Below, piece by piece: positions 36,455 to 46,308 of a DNA stretch of 64,000 nucleotides; positions within the stretch are counted from its first letter, which is position 1, and the number at the start of each line of letters is the position of its first letter. The position numbers and the translations under genes were made by a program. Below the pieces are notes generated by a model. The model saw nothing but the letters and a program-made list of their open reading frames with translations, was not told the origin of the DNA and searched no databases. The stretch comes from an uncultured Halieaceae bacterium (GTDB lineage: Bacteria; Pseudomonadota; Gammaproteobacteria; Pseudomonadales; Halieaceae), in assembly GCA_913031575.1 (NCBI GenBank), contig CAJWEV010000002.1:1-64000 (forward strand). Direction: 5' to 3'.

Positions 36455-36793
36455 TTAATGCTTCTCTGAAGCGTGATTGATCGTGTACTTGGGTATTTCA
36501 ACGACCAGCGGCTCATCACCAACGATGGCCTGACAGGACAATCGTGACTCGGGCTCCAAACCCCAAGCCTTATCGAGATAGTCCTCTTCCAGTTCGTCAG
36601 CCTCGTTTAAAGAGTCAAATCCCTCTCGTACAACGACATGACAGGTCGTGCAAGCGCAAGACATCTCACAGGCGTGCTCAATGTCAATGTCGCTGGCTAA
36701 CAATACCTCGCAGATGCTTTCACCACTGCTGGCCTCTACCACCGCGCCGTCAGGGCAGATTTCGTGATGGGGAAGAACAATTATCTGGGGCAT
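36455..36793 (-). CDS. fdx: isc-type [2Fe-2S] ferredoxin
   Basis: Electron donor for Fe-S cluster assembly. 112 residues from the ATG at 36793 (MPQIIVLPHHEICPDG), matching E. coli Fdx (111); an upstream extension of the frame would run into hscA. Cluster ligands are the Cys of CEMSCACTTCHVVV plus the later RLSCQAI. The gene follows hscA by 10 bases and ends the isc operon; no iscX frame fits in the following gap. Confidence 0.96.
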   Translation of the reverse strand: MPQIIVLPHHEICPDGAVVEASSGESICEVLLASDIDIEHACEMSCACTTCHVVVREGFDSLNEADELEEDYLDKAWGLEPESRLSCQAIVGDEPLVVEIPKYTINHASEKH

Positions 36794-36803
36794 ATGCTCG
36801 TCT

Positions 36804-38660
36804 CTAGTCTTCGGCGTCCAGCTCTGACACGGCAACACCGCTCAAAGCACTTTTAATACTGCGGTCCATTCGTCGTTCAGCAAACGTCAGGGTCGCCTGA
36901 CCTAACTGGTCAGTGACCGCACGAATAATATCAACATCATCATATTCAAGCGCCTTCACCAGCTCACCCGCCTCGTTTTCTAGATCGCCTCGCTCTTCAT
37001 TACTTAGAAGGTCACCATCAGCCTCAAGCGCACCGGCTAAGCCGTGAAGCAACGATTCCGCCTCAACCTTAGCCTCTCTAAGTTGCCTTGCCTGCATATC
37101 TTCCGCTGCATTCGTTTGACTCGCACGCAACATTGCAGCGACCTCGTCATCGCTCAAGCCAAACGAGGGCTTAACTATCAAAGCAGCCTCGGTGCCGGTT
37201 ATTTCCTCTCGGGCAGAGACCTCTAATAAACCGTCAGCGTCCACCTTAAAGGTCACTAAGATGCGTGCCGCACCAGCGACCATCGGCGGTATTCCCATCA
37301 GCTCAAAGCGAGCCAATGAGCGGCAATCCTCCACGCGTTCCCGCTCCCCTTGAAGCACATGGACGACGAGACCAGTTTGCCCGTCTTTCGCTGTTGTAAA
37401 TTCCTGCGCCCTCGCAAGTGGGAGCACAGAATTGCGAGGGATGATTTTTTCAATCAAACCACCATAGGTCTCCAAACCCAGCGAAAGTGGTATGACGTCA
37501 AGCAACAAGGCCTCATCACCATCCCCATTACCCACTAAGATATCGGCCTGAATTGCAGCACCTAAGGCGACCACCTCATCAGGGTTAATCGAGCATAGGG
37601 GCTCGCGATCAAAGTGTTGGGCTACGGCATCACGAATCACGGGCATACGTGTCGAGCCGCCAACCACTACCACATGTGCAACCTCCGTCACGCCAGCATC
37701 GTCAAGCGCCTGATCGCAGGCACTCAATGTCCGCTGAATCAGTTCCCCCGAGAGCAATGCGAGGGTTTCTCGTGTCACCGAGAGGTCTTCAAGATGCGCA
37801 AAGTCGTCTGACGCTTCAATCGATATCTCCGATGATTCTGAAAGTCGCTCTTTAATCGCTCGCGCCATCACGGAAAGTCGTCTTTGTTGATCTAGTGTCA
37901 GGTCCTCAAGACCCCACTGATCAACCATCCAGCGAACAATGATCTCATCAATATCATCGCCGCCGAGAGCGCTGTCGCCACCAGTTGATAACACACGCAA
38001 AAGACCGTGTTCCATTCGCAAAATAGAAATATCGAATGTTCCGCCACCGAGGTCATAAACGGCAACGACACTCGACTCGGCAATTGCCTCGTCAAGTCCG
38101 TAAGCAACGGCAGCGGCCGTAGGCTCATTTAAGAGACGAAGAACGTTTAAACCAGCAAGCTCTGCCGCTTGCCGTGTCGCTTGCCGCTGCCGATCGTCAA
38201 AATAAGCGGGCACGGTAATAACCACGCCGTCTTCCTTCTCCTCGAGGCTGTCCCGCGCTCTTACTGCGAGCGCGCGCAGGATCTCACTGGACACCTCGAC
38301 CGGTGTCTTGGGACCATAATCTGTATCAAAGGCCAGCGGATTGGTGGCGGCTAACCCACGCAGTTGCGCCTCACTAAGGTCATCACGAGATCTCCCCATA
38401 AAGCGCTTTGCAGAGAGCACGGTGTTTTTGACATCTGAGACAGCCAACTCAAGTGCCGCCACGCCCACAGTGACGCTATCGCTAAAGTTAACTACGGACG
38501 GCACGAGCCTAACGCCGGCGTTGTCGGCGATAACATCCGTGCCCTGCTCAGATTTCGTTGCTACTAGACTGTTGGTCGTACCCAAGTCGATACCAAGCCC
38601 TCGCTTACGCTCGCGCGCGGCGTTATCTGTGCTGTTGGGCTCTGTAATTTGAAGTAACAT
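36804..38660 (-). CDS. hscA: Fe-S protein assembly chaperone HscA
   Basis: Hsp70-type ATPase that, with HscB, drives cluster transfer from IscU. The 618 residues include [44 protein letters not shown] and [15 protein letters not shown] in the nucleotide-binding domain, [13 protein letters not shown], and the shorter substrate domain of HscA rather than DnaK. It is 5 bases downstream of hscB and 10 upstream of fdx. Part of the iscRSUA-hscBA-fdx operon. Confidence 0.97.
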   Translation of the reverse strand: MLLQITEPNSTDNAARERKRGLGIDLGTTNSLVATKSEQGTDVIADNAGVRLVPSVVNFSDSVTVGVAALELAVSDVKNTVLSAKRFMGRSRDDLSEAQLRGLAATNPLAFDTDYGPKTPVEVSSEILRALAVRARDSLEEKEDGVVITVPAYFDDRQRQATRQAAELAGLNVLRLLNEPTAAAVAYGLDEAIAESSVVAVYDLGGGTFDISILRMEHGLLRVLSTGGDSALGGDDIDEIIVRWMVDQWGLEDLTLDQQRRLSVMARAIKERLSESSEISIEASDDFAHLEDLSVTRETLALLSGELIQRTLSACDQALDDAGVTEVAHVVVVGGSTRMPVIRDAVAQHFDREPLCSINPDEVVALGAAIQADILVGNGDGDEALLLDVIPLSLGLETYGGLIEKIIPRNSVLPLARAQEFTTAKDGQTGLVVHVLQGERERVEDCRSLARFELMGIPPMVAGAARILVTFKVDADGLLEVSAREEITGTEAALIVKPSFGLSDDEVAAMLRASQTNAAEDMQARQLREAKVEAESLLHGLAGALEADGDLLSNEERGDLENEAGELVKALEYDDVDIIRAVTDQLGQATLTFAERRMDRSIKSALSGVAVSELDAED

Positions 38661-38665
38661 GACGA

Positions 38666-39175
38666 TTAGGCTACTTGGCGTTGCGCACTAACCAGCTCGT
38701 CTAGCAATTTCTGCTGAAAGTGGAACTCAACCCACTTGGCACAGGCACCACTAATATCACCCCTGTCATAGTGCGTAACAAAGGCGTTCTGCGTCTCGCT
38801 GTAGGCAGATTCGATATCAGATGCCAATGTGCTTGCTTCGGTACTCGTCAGTGACTCGAAATCCTGAACCCGCTCACGAAGCATCATTTGCTCAAATAGA
38901 AAATCGGGCGACGCGGGCTGACGTTCTAGCTGCTGAATATCCACCCCGCGTAACTCTAGCAAATGACCTGCTCGTCGGACGGCATGGCGCAAGACACCGT
39001 AGGCTTCATTAATATCAGCAGCTCGCTTGGCCGCCGCCCGCTGCTCGAACATAGCCGCACCTGCAAACTTATCGGGGTGGCATAGAACCATGAGCTGTTC
39101 ATATCGGGCCTCGAGCGCTGCCTGGTCAAGGGCAAAACTCGGCGTAAGATCAAAGGACTGAAAATAGTTGGCCAC
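38666..39175 (-). CDS. hscB: Fe-S protein assembly co-chaperone HscB
   Basis: J-domain protein of 169 residues. It starts [15 protein letters not shown], and the HPD tripeptide is in LCHPDKFAG; the C-terminal three-helix domain ([19 protein letters not shown]) binds IscU. GTG start at 39175. It stimulates the HscA ATPase. It lies between iscA (31-base gap) and hscA (5 bases). Confidence 0.96.
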   Translation of the reverse strand: MANYFQSFDLTPSFALDQAALEARYEQLMVLCHPDKFAGAAMFEQRAAAKRAADINEAYGVLRHAVRRAGHLLELRGVDIQQLERQPASPDFLFEQMMLRERVQDFESLTSTEASTLASDIESAYSETQNAFVTHYDRGDISGACAKWVEFHFQQKLLDELVSAQRQVA

Positions 39176-39206
39176 GTGACCTCACAAACGCTTCTTTAAC
39201 GATGTC

Positions 39207-39530
39207 TTAGACAGTGAAGCTCTCGCCACAACCACACTCGGCAGCGACATTTGGATTCCTGAACTCCAGCCCTTCGTTGAGGCCCTCTTTCGCAAAATCG
39301 ATAATAGTTCCATCGAGATAGACCAAGCTTTTGGGATCAACAAACACCCGTAAACCATCCGTTTCGAACAGCGTGTCCTCCGGATCTTGAACATCAACAA
39401 ACTCCAAGACGTAGGCGAGCCCAGAACAGCCGGAGGTTTTTACGCCAATTCGGATGCCTTCACCTCGACCTCGTGCTTGTAGCTGTTTACTAACGTGCTC
39501 AGCCGCCGCAGACGTGACGCTAATAGCCAT
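39207..39530 (-). CDS. iscA: Fe-S cluster assembly protein IscA
   Basis: A-type carrier/scaffold of 107 residues. The three conserved cysteines are in [14 protein letters not shown] and AECGCGESF. It is needed mainly for [4Fe-4S] maturation, relevant to IspG and RlmN encoded nearby. Its ATG overlaps the iscU stop by one base. Confidence 0.97.
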   Translation of the reverse strand: MAISVTSAAAEHVSKQLQARGRGEGIRIGVKTSGCSGLAYVLEFVDVQDPEDTLFETDGLRVFVDPKSLVYLDGTIIDFAKEGLNEGLEFRNPNVAAECGCGESFTV

Positions 39531-39913
39531 TATTCGCCCCGCTTCTCCCGGATATTTTTAACCGCTGCCTTAATGGCATCTTCAGCTAGCACCGAGCAGT
39601 GAATTTTGACGGGCGGAAGCGCCAACTCCTGAGCGATCTCTGTATTCTTAATCGCCTCGGCTTCCTCAAGCTTCTTACCTTTGACCCACTCGGTTAGGAG
39701 CGAGCTCGATGCGATGGCTGAGCCGCAACCGTAGGTCTTAAATTTCGCGTCTTCGATGACACCCTCGTCGTTCACCTGAATTTGCAGACGCATAACATCG
39801 CCACACGCTGGTGCTCCAACCATACCCGTACCCACGCTGTCGCTGTCGGCGTCAAGCTTGCCGACGTTGCGAGGATTTTCATAGTGATCAATTACTTTTT
39901 CGCTGTAAGCCAT
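39530..39913 (-). CDS. iscU: Fe-S cluster scaffold IscU
   Basis: Scaffold on which the cluster is first built. 127 residues: [18 protein letters not shown], then ligands in [31 protein letters not shown] and [16 protein letters not shown]. The LPPVK motif recognised by HscA is present (ALPPVKIHC). It follows iscS by 29 bases. Confidence 0.98.
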   Translation of the reverse strand: MAYSEKVIDHYENPRNVGKLDADSDSVGTGMVGAPACGDVMRLQIQVNDEGVIEDAKFKTYGCGSAIASSSLLTEWVKGKKLEEAEAIKNTEIAQELALPPVKIHCSVLAEDAIKAAVKNIREKRGE

Positions 39914-39942
39914 AACTTACTCCTTTGAGCGATAAACGCCGA

Positions 39943-41175
39943 CTAGTGCGCTGCCCATTCAATTGTGTCCAGGTCAATGCCGTCCTGATACATATCCCAG
40001 AGCGGTGACAGTTCTCTTAGCTTATCCACCGCATGGCGAATACTTATTGCGGCACGATCTACGTCGTTTTCCGTCGTAAAACGACCAAAACTGAATCGAA
40101 GTGAGCTGTGCGCCAGCTCGTCGTTTAGCCCCAGCGCTCGGAGAACATAAGAAGGTTCCAAGCTGGCCGATGTACACGCCGAGCCACTCGATATCGCCAA
40201 GTCTTTTAGTGACATAATCAGTGACTCGCCCTCAACAAAGGCAAAACTGACATTCAGTGCACCCGGTAGACGGTGATCGCGGGAACCGTTGATGTGCACT
40301 TCGGGGATATCATTGATGGCATCCCAGAATCGCTGCCGTAAAGCGCGCAGACGTTCACCCTCTGCTTGCATCTCCTCTGTCGCAATGCGTGCCGCCTCAC
40401 CCAAACCAACGATTTGGTGCGTTGCAAGGGTGCCAGATCTCATACCGCGCTCATGGCCACCACCGTGCATTTGAGCTTCGATTCGGACACGTGGCTTGCG
40501 GCGCACGTAGAGGGCGCCAATGCCTTTAGGGCCGTACATTTTATGCGCTGAGATGGAGAGTAAATCGACTTTCATAGCCTCCATATCAAGCGGAAGCTTA
40601 CCAGTACTTTGCGCCGCATCGACGTGGTAGATAACGCTCCGCTTTCGACATATCTCACCGATCGCTGCGATGTCATTCACAACACCAATTTCATTGTTGG
40701 CATGCATGACACTAACAACACTGGTGTCCTCCCTGATCGCATCGGCAATCATTTCAGGTGTCGTCAAGCCGTCTGTATTGGGCTCAAGATAAGTTACCTC
40801 AAACCCCTCGCGCTCAAGCTGTCGACAGGTATCAAGCACCGCTTTGTGCTCTATTTTTGATGTAATGATGTGCTTGCCTTTGCGCTGATAGAAATGGGCA
40901 GCACCTTTGATAGCCAAGTTATCTGACTCGGTCGCCCCTGACGTCCACACAATCTCTCGGGGATCCGCGTTAATCAACTCGGCAACCTGACAGCGGGCAT
41001 TTTCAATCGCCTCTTCCGCCTTCCAGCCATACTGGTGCGAGCGCGATGCAGGGTTACCAAAGACACCATCCATCGATAGACATTGGGTCATTGCCGCAAC
41101 AACACGCGGGTCGACAGGTGTCGTTGACAGGTAGTCCAGATAGATTGGCACATCGATCACTTCCGCCTTTCCCAT
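39943..41175 (-). CDS. iscS: cysteine desulfurase IscS
   Basis: PLP enzyme supplying sulfur for clusters, thiouridine (including the substrate of MnmC) and other thio-cofactors. 410 residues: [16 protein letters not shown] at the N-terminus, [28 protein letters not shown], the PLP-lysine in [17 protein letters not shown], and the mobile catalytic-cysteine loop [21 protein letters not shown]. The N-terminal YLST replaces the more usual YSAT. It is 24 bases downstream of iscR. Confidence 0.97.
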   Translation of the reverse strand: MGKAEVIDVPIYLDYLSTTPVDPRVVAAMTQCLSMDGVFGNPASRSHQYGWKAEEAIENARCQVAELINADPREIVWTSGATESDNLAIKGAAHFYQRKGKHIITSKIEHKAVLDTCRQLEREGFEVTYLEPNTDGLTTPEMIADAIREDTSVVSVMHANNEIGVVNDIAAIGEICRKRSVIYHVDAAQSTGKLPLDMEAMKVDLLSISAHKMYGPKGIGALYVRRKPRVRIEAQMHGGGHERGMRSGTLATHQIVGLGEAARIATEEMQAEGERLRALRQRFWDAINDIPEVHINGSRDHRLPGALNVSFAFVEGESLIMSLKDLAISSGSACTSASLEPSYVLRALGLNDELAHSSLRFSFGRFTTENDVDRAAISIRHAVDKLRELSPLWDMYQDGIDLDTIEWAAH

Positions 41176-41199
41176 AAAAATTTCCTCAGACCACTTGGT

Positions 41200-41667
41200 C
41201 TATATATCTCTTAGTGTAAGTGGCTGAGACTCAACCAAACCCACCATATAACTGCCTTTTCGATAACCACCACGGTTGACCAGATCTTCCAAACTTATGG
41301 AACTCAGAAAGCTATGAATCTGATCTGACAAGTCCTGCCAAAGGTGATGGGTCAAGCAAACTTCACCATGGTTGCAATCACCCCGTCCCTGGCAGTTAGT
41401 TGCGTCGATCGATTCATTGACCGCGTCGATAATCTGCGCGACAAAAATTCGGTCATACCTCCTCGAAAGCTGATAGCCACCACCCGGACCTCGAATGCTT
41501 CGAACCAAGTCTTCCCGTCGCAATTTGGAGAACAGTTGCTCGAGATAAGACAGAGAGATTTCTTGACGCGCCGAAATATCAGCCAGCGTGATGGGATTCT
41601 CGCCACCGTGAATGGCTAGATCCAACATCGCTGTAACCGCATAGCGGCCTCGTGTGGTCAATTTCAT
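41200..41667 (-). CDS. iscR: Fe-S-responsive transcriptional regulator IscR
   Basis: Rrf2-family winged-helix repressor/activator of 155 residues. The HTH region is [23 protein letters not shown]; the [2Fe-2S] ligands are in [20 protein letters not shown] (three Cys and one His), spaced as in E. coli IscR. When holo-IscR is plentiful it represses its own operon; a matching operator lies immediately upstream. First gene of the isc operon. Confidence 0.97.
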   Translation of the reverse strand: MKLTTRGRYAVTAMLDLAIHGGENPITLADISARQEISLSYLEQLFSKLRREDLVRSIRGPGGGYQLSRRYDRIFVAQIIDAVNESIDATNCQGRGDCNHGEVCLTHHLWQDLSDQIHSFLSSISLEDLVNRGGYRKGSYMVGLVESQPLTLRDI

Positions 41668-41691
41668 CTGCGCACAACGTCAATGACTCAA

Positions 41692-41716
41692 ATACCCGAC
41701 TAGTTTAGTCAAGAAT
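41692..41716 (-). promoter_or_regulatory. IscR type 1 binding site
   Basis: A 25-base element, 24 bases before the iscR ATG, matching the published type 1 IscR consensus (ATASYYGACT, RWWW, YAGTCRRSTAT) at 23 of 25 positions by my alignment: its left half reads ATACCCGACTAG and its right half TTTAGTCAAGAAT on the plus strand. On the minus strand it contains a TTGACT -35-like box, the expected position for auto-repression. Confidence 0.85.
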
Positions 41717-41740
41717 TCTGGATTTGACCATCGCTATCGC

Positions 41741-42484
41741 CTATTTATCTTTATTTTCGCGCACAACTCGGCGGGTTTCTTTCAAAATACCTCGTAAAAT
41801 CTGGACTTCCATTTCATCGAGTCGGACGCGGCTATAGAGCCGCCGCAGTCTAGTCATCAACTGTCGCGGCGCTGCAGGGTTAAGAAATTCGAGATCTACG
41901 AGCGTTTCCTCGAGGTGCTTGTAGAAATATTCCATATCTTCTGACGTAGCAAATTCATTCTCCCAGTGAGCATCTTGCTCTTGGAGCAACTTACCCTCGA
42001 GTTCAGCCATACGAATCTCGTAGCAGACGATCTGCACAGCCATAGACAAATTAAGTGACTCATAGTCTGGGTGAGTTGGTATGTGGCAATGCAAATTACA
42101 GCGACGGAGCTCATCGTTATTAAGCCCGCTATCCTCACGTCCAAACAGGATCGATACCCTATCAGTCGACGAGCGTTGAACAATCCTATTTGCCGCAACG
42201 CGCGCATCTTGGACAGGCCAGGGAATCCGACGCTCTCGGGCGCTAGTCCCGACGACGAATTGGCTATCCGCAATCGCCTCATCCAATGACTGCACAACAC
42301 GCGCTGCCTGAATGATGTCCAATGCGCTCGCGGCACGCCACTCAGCTTCGGGATCGGGAAATTTGCGAGGATCCACTAATACCAGCTGCCGCAAGCCCAT
42401 ATTTTTCATGGCGCGAGCCACCGCACCAATATTCCCTGGGTGTGATGGATTAACCAATACCACCTGTATGTTGGAAGAAGTCAT
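41741..42484 (-). CDS. trmJ: tRNA (cytidine/uridine-2'-O-)-methyltransferase TrmJ
   Basis: SPOUT-fold enzyme methylating the ribose of tRNA position 32. 247 residues with SPOUT motifs VLVNPSHPGNIGAVARAMKNMG, ILFGREDSGLNNDEL and SLNLSMAVQIVCYEI, the last two forming the SAM-binding trefoil knot. The C-terminal 80 residues are the TrmJ-specific extension. It lies upstream of iscR on the same strand, where Pseudomonas also has cysE in between; here cysE is absent. Confidence 0.95.
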   Translation of the reverse strand: MTSSNIQVVLVNPSHPGNIGAVARAMKNMGLRQLVLVDPRKFPDPEAEWRAASALDIIQAARVVQSLDEAIADSQFVVGTSARERRIPWPVQDARVAANRIVQRSSTDRVSILFGREDSGLNNDELRRCNLHCHIPTHPDYESLNLSMAVQIVCYEIRMAELEGKLLQEQDAHWENEFATSEDMEYFYKHLEETLVDLEFLNPAAPRQLMTRLRRLYSRVRLDEMEVQILRGILKETRRVVRENKDK

Positions 42485-42582
42485 AAAACACCCACCTTGC
42501 AGGGCCGCGAGTGTATCAAACCCTAACGCCTTAGCGCGCTTCTTGTTATGATCGCGCTCCCGCCGAATACCCGGACATCATC

Positions 42583-43365
42583 ATGGAACCTATGGTCAAT
42601 ATCGCGCTTCGCGCAGCTCGCAAAGCCGGCAACTTGATAGCTCGCGCATCAGATGACCTGACGCGGCTCCGATTTGAGGCTAAGGGTAAGGCGGATTTCG
42701 TTACTGAGGTTGATCTTGCGTCTGAACAGGAACTTATTACCAACCTACAGAAGACCTATCCGGACCATGCATTCGTATGCGAAGAGGGTGGTCGTGCTGG
42801 CCCAGAGGAAGCTGAGTTTGTCTGGATTATCGACCCGCTCGATGGCACCAGTAACTTTATGCGAGGCATCCCGCACTACTGTGTCAGCATGGCCTGTGTC
42901 CGCAATGGTAAGCTCGAGCATGCGATTATCTTGGATCCTATCAGGCAAGAAGAATTTACCGCCTCACGCGGTCGTGGTGCCCAGCTTAATGGTCGTCGCA
43001 TCCGAGTATCCGACCGCACCGATCTAAAAGAGTGCCTCATCGGCACCGGCACGCCCTTTTTGGGACAGTCAGACAATCGTATGGACTGGTACCTGAGAGG
43101 CTTGGGTGAAGTTGCTGGCAACTCTATGGGCATTCGACGCGCAGGAGCCGCTGCTCTGGATCTCGCCTATGTTGCGGCCGGAAGGCTTGATGGCTTTTGG
43201 GAAGCAGGCCTCAAACCCTGGGATCTCGCAGCTGGGACGCTTTTGGTCCGGGAGTCAGGCGGACTCGTAACTGATTTCAAGGGGAGTGACAACGTGCTCG
43301 AGGGCGGGGATGTCATTTGCGCCAATCCGCGACTGCTAAAACAATTGGCTGCCGCTATCCGCTAA
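42583..43365 (+). CDS. suhB: inositol-1-monophosphatase family protein SuhB
   Basis: Mg-dependent phosphatase that also acts in ribosomal-RNA transcription antitermination in E. coli. 260 residues: LRFEAKGKADFVTEVDL, the metal motifs VCEEGG, WIIDPLDGTSNFMRGIPHYC and GFWEAGLKPWDLAAGTLLV, all as in the family. It is divergent from trmJ and convergent with secF, the standard Pseudomonas-type arrangement. Confidence 0.95.
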   Translation: MEPMVNIALRAARKAGNLIARASDDLTRLRFEAKGKADFVTEVDLASEQELITNLQKTYPDHAFVCEEGGRAGPEEAEFVWIIDPLDGTSNFMRGIPHYCVSMACVRNGKLEHAIILDPIRQEEFTASRGRGAQLNGRRIRVSDRTDLKECLIGTGTPFLGQSDNRMDWYLRGLGEVAGNSMGIRRAGAAALDLAYVAAGRLDGFWEAGLKPWDLAAGTLLVRESGGLVTDFKGSDNVLEGGDVICANPRLLKQLAAAIR

Positions 43366-43397
43366 CACCTGCTCACCGGCAAATCTTGCTAGATCTT

Positions 43398-44312
43398 TTA
43401 GGGTATTACTGCTTCCTGGTCTTCACCCTCTTTAACCGGTATTGCCACGTCCTCTTTGGTAACGCCCAAGGCCAGCAGCGATGTGGATGCCACATAAATC
43501 GACGAGTACGTTCCGATCGTTACGCCGACAAGTAAGGCAATAGCAAAACCGAAAATCATATCGCCACCAAAAACGGCCAGGGACGTCAGTACCAGCATTG
43601 TGGTTAACGAGGTGACTAAGGTACGGCCCAGCGTCTCATTGAGTGATACATCGACTACACCGAGAGGCTCCATCTTGCGTATCTTTCGCAGATTCTCTCG
43701 AATGCGATCCGACACAACGATCGTGTCATTGAGCGAGTAACCGATCACAGCAAGTATGGCCGCCAAGACAGACAGATCGAACTCAAGTCGGGTGATCGAG
43801 AAAAATCCAAGAATAATAAGCACGTCGTGTGCGAGCGCTATGACGGCACCCATGGCAAACTTAATTTGGAAACGAAAGCCAACGTAGATCAACACCAAGC
43901 CAAGTGCCAGCAACATGGCAAGTCCACCTTGTTCACGTAGCTCGTCACCCACCTGTGGTCCGACAAACTCCATACGCTGCATGGTAACTTTTTGCGACGC
44001 GGCACCCCGCAAAACCTCAACCATTCGAGCGCCTTCAGCATCGGAGTAGCTAATGGGTAGTCGGACCAACACATCGCGATCAGTACCAAAGCTGACCACC
44101 ATTGCACCCTCATAGCCACCGGTTACGAGCTGATCACGAATATTGCCAAGGTCCACGCTCGAGTCGTAATTTAGCTCTATCAGCGTACCGCCCGTGAAGT
44201 CTAATCCCCAGTTAAGTTGCTGGAAAGACAGTGAAACCACCGTGGCCAGCAGTAAAAGTCCGGAGAATGCCGCGGCAACGAAGCGGCCTTTCATGAACGC
44301 GATAGATTTCAT
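43398..44312 (-). CDS. secF: protein translocase subunit SecF
   Basis: Inner-membrane RND-like subunit using the proton-motive force to help protein export. 304 residues with six helices. The first periplasmic part contains NWGLDFTGGTLIEL; FRFQIKFAMGAVIALAHDVLIILGFFS and GYSLNDTIVVSDRIREN are the SecF hallmarks. The start overlaps the secD stop by 4 bases (ATGA). Confidence 0.97.
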   Translation of the reverse strand: MKSIAFMKGRFVAAAFSGLLLLATVVSLSFQQLNWGLDFTGGTLIELNYDSSVDLGNIRDQLVTGGYEGAMVVSFGTDRDVLVRLPISYSDAEGARMVEVLRGAASQKVTMQRMEFVGPQVGDELREQGGLAMLLALGLVLIYVGFRFQIKFAMGAVIALAHDVLIILGFFSITRLEFDLSVLAAILAVIGYSLNDTIVVSDRIRENLRKIRKMEPLGVVDVSLNETLGRTLVTSLTTMLVLTSLAVFGGDMIFGFAIALLVGVTIGTYSSIYVASTSLLALGVTKEDVAIPVKEGEDQEAVIP

Positions 44313-46216
44313 GCCGTCGCTTCCTTTGAAACAGCCGCTGCTCTCATTCTCACCCGACCAATACTCAAGCGATCCACACGTCGACCACCGTAGCTAATGT
44401 TAACCAAGGCTCGGGTTCCCATGATCGCAGTAAACATCGACGTGATAATCCCTACCGATAAAGTGACGGCAAAACCCTTAATGGGTCCAGTCCCGACGGC
44501 GTAGAGAATGATCGCCACGATGAGCGTCGTAATATTGGCGTCCAAGATAGTGGTCACAGCACGCTCGAATCCACTATGGATCGCGAGCTGACTGGAGGTC
44601 CCAGCCGCAAGTTCTTCACGAATACGCGCGAAGATCAGTACGTTCGCATCAACGGCCATACCCACAGTGAGAACAATTCCGGCAATCCCTGGCAAAGTCA
44701 ACGTGGCGCTCAAGAGCGACATCACCGCCACCAAAAGAACCAGGTTTGCGGTCAATGCGACAACGGCAATTACGCCGAAAACCCGGTAGTAAACCAGCAT
44801 AAATAGAACAACCAGGGCTAGTCCTAGTTGCAGCGATTTTACGCCCAGCTCTATATTTTCAGCACCCAGCGAAGGTCCCACCGTTCGCTCCTCAACGAAG
44901 CTTATGGGTGCAGCAAGCGCACCAGCACGCAGCATCAAAGCAAGCTCCGACGACTCGGCAGGGCTGTCCAGCCCGGTGATCTGGAATTGTGCGCCTAGGG
45001 CTGACTGGATTACAGGCGCTGTCAGTACCTTTTTTTCGTCATAGGGATCACGGATCACCACTGTCTCACCGTTCTCGTCGTTCTCGTAACGCGTGCGATA
45101 TTTCCGTTCGATGAAGAGGACACCCATACGACGCTTCACGTTCGCTCGTGTTGCACGGGACATCAGCATGCCACCTTCACCATCAAGGGTTATCTGCACA
45201 TTAGGCTGTCCATTTTGATCAAAACTTGCCGCGGCATTCGATACTCGCTCACCGGTAATGATGATGTCGCGCTCGAGCCACTCGGTCATTCCCTGTCGCG
45301 ATTCACCGCGGTAGTCAAAGCGCTGTCGCTCAGAAATGGGGGTGTTTGCCTCCGCAACAAGACGAAACTCCAGGTTCGCCACTTTACCGAGGATCCGCTT
45401 GGCTTCAGCCGTGTCCTGAATACCTGGCAGCTCTACCACGATGCGATTCTTCCCCTGCCGCTGAACTAGGGGCTCTGAAACACCGAGCTCATTTACTCGA
45501 TTCCGGAGTGTGGTGAGATTCTGTGCCACGGCATACTCGACCACTTCAGCAATTGTGGTCTCGGTCACCTCAGCAAATAGCTGCGGTACGTCTTCATCGA
45601 CACGATCGAGGAGTAGTTCGGGGTAAAGATCTTTAACAGCTGACCGCGCCGCCTCGCGGTCCTCCACGGAGCGAAAGGTCATACCGATTCGAGTACCCTC
45701 GAGCGCTAAGCGCCCGCGAATACGTTCCTCGCGCAATCGTCGCTTGATACCGTTTTCGTACTGCTCAAGCTTGCGATCGGTTGCCGCATCGACATCGACC
45801 TCGAGTTTGAAGTGAACACCGCCGCTTAAATCGAGACCTAGCTTCATAGGCCGAGCACTTCCACTTACAAGCCAATCGGGTGTGGTGGGTGCCAAGTTCA
45901 GGGCAACAATGTACCCATCTCCTAGTGCTCGCTGCAAAATGGCTTGGGCCTTTAGTTGCTGCTCTCTACTCTCTAAACGAATAAGTCCCGTCTTGCCTAA
46001 CGCTTGAATCTCCTCACCAAAATACCCAATGCCAGCTTCTGACAGGGCCTGGCTGGCACGGTCCATAAGGGGTCCATTGATGCCCTGCGCACCGCTCGAC
46101 CCACCAATTTGCAAAGCAGGATCAGGCGCATACAAATTTGGGGCCGCGTAGTAGAAGCCCATAGCCACAATCAGGGTTATGAACAAATTTTTCCACAATG
46201 GGTAGCGATTTAGCAT
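44309..46216 (-). CDS. secD: protein translocase subunit SecD
   Basis: Partner of SecF. 635 residues: first helix NLFITLIVAMGFYYAAPNLY, the signature MKLGLDLSGGVHFKLEVD, the P1 periplasmic domain (LRNRVNELGVSEPLVQRQG, RIVVELPGIQDTAEAKRILG), and the C-terminal membrane half with GIVLTVGMAVDANVLIFARIREE. yajC, tgt and queA, which usually precede secD, are absent; purL ends 92 bases upstream on the same strand. Confidence 0.97.
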   Translation of the reverse strand: MLNRYPLWKNLFITLIVAMGFYYAAPNLYAPDPALQIGGSSGAQGINGPLMDRASQALSEAGIGYFGEEIQALGKTGLIRLESREQQLKAQAILQRALGDGYIVALNLAPTTPDWLVSGSARPMKLGLDLSGGVHFKLEVDVDAATDRKLEQYENGIKRRLREERIRGRLALEGTRIGMTFRSVEDREAARSAVKDLYPELLLDRVDEDVPQLFAEVTETTIAEVVEYAVAQNLTTLRNRVNELGVSEPLVQRQGKNRIVVELPGIQDTAEAKRILGKVANLEFRLVAEANTPISERQRFDYRGESRQGMTEWLERDIIITGERVSNAAASFDQNGQPNVQITLDGEGGMLMSRATRANVKRRMGVLFIERKYRTRYENDENGETVVIRDPYDEKKVLTAPVIQSALGAQFQITGLDSPAESSELALMLRAGALAAPISFVEERTVGPSLGAENIELGVKSLQLGLALVVLFMLVYYRVFGVIAVVALTANLVLLVAVMSLLSATLTLPGIAGIVLTVGMAVDANVLIFARIREELAAGTSSQLAIHSGFERAVTTILDANITTLIVAIILYAVGTGPIKGFAVTLSVGIITSMFTAIMGTRALVNISYGGRRVDRLSIGRVRMRAAAVSKEATA

Positions 46217-46308
46217 TCAAGCTCCGTTAGAAGAGTGTACAACGGCGAGATCCCAGAAAGCCGCGAAGTGTAGCTTGTAGCACCCGCCAAGGCTATTGGC
46301 ATTCTTTG

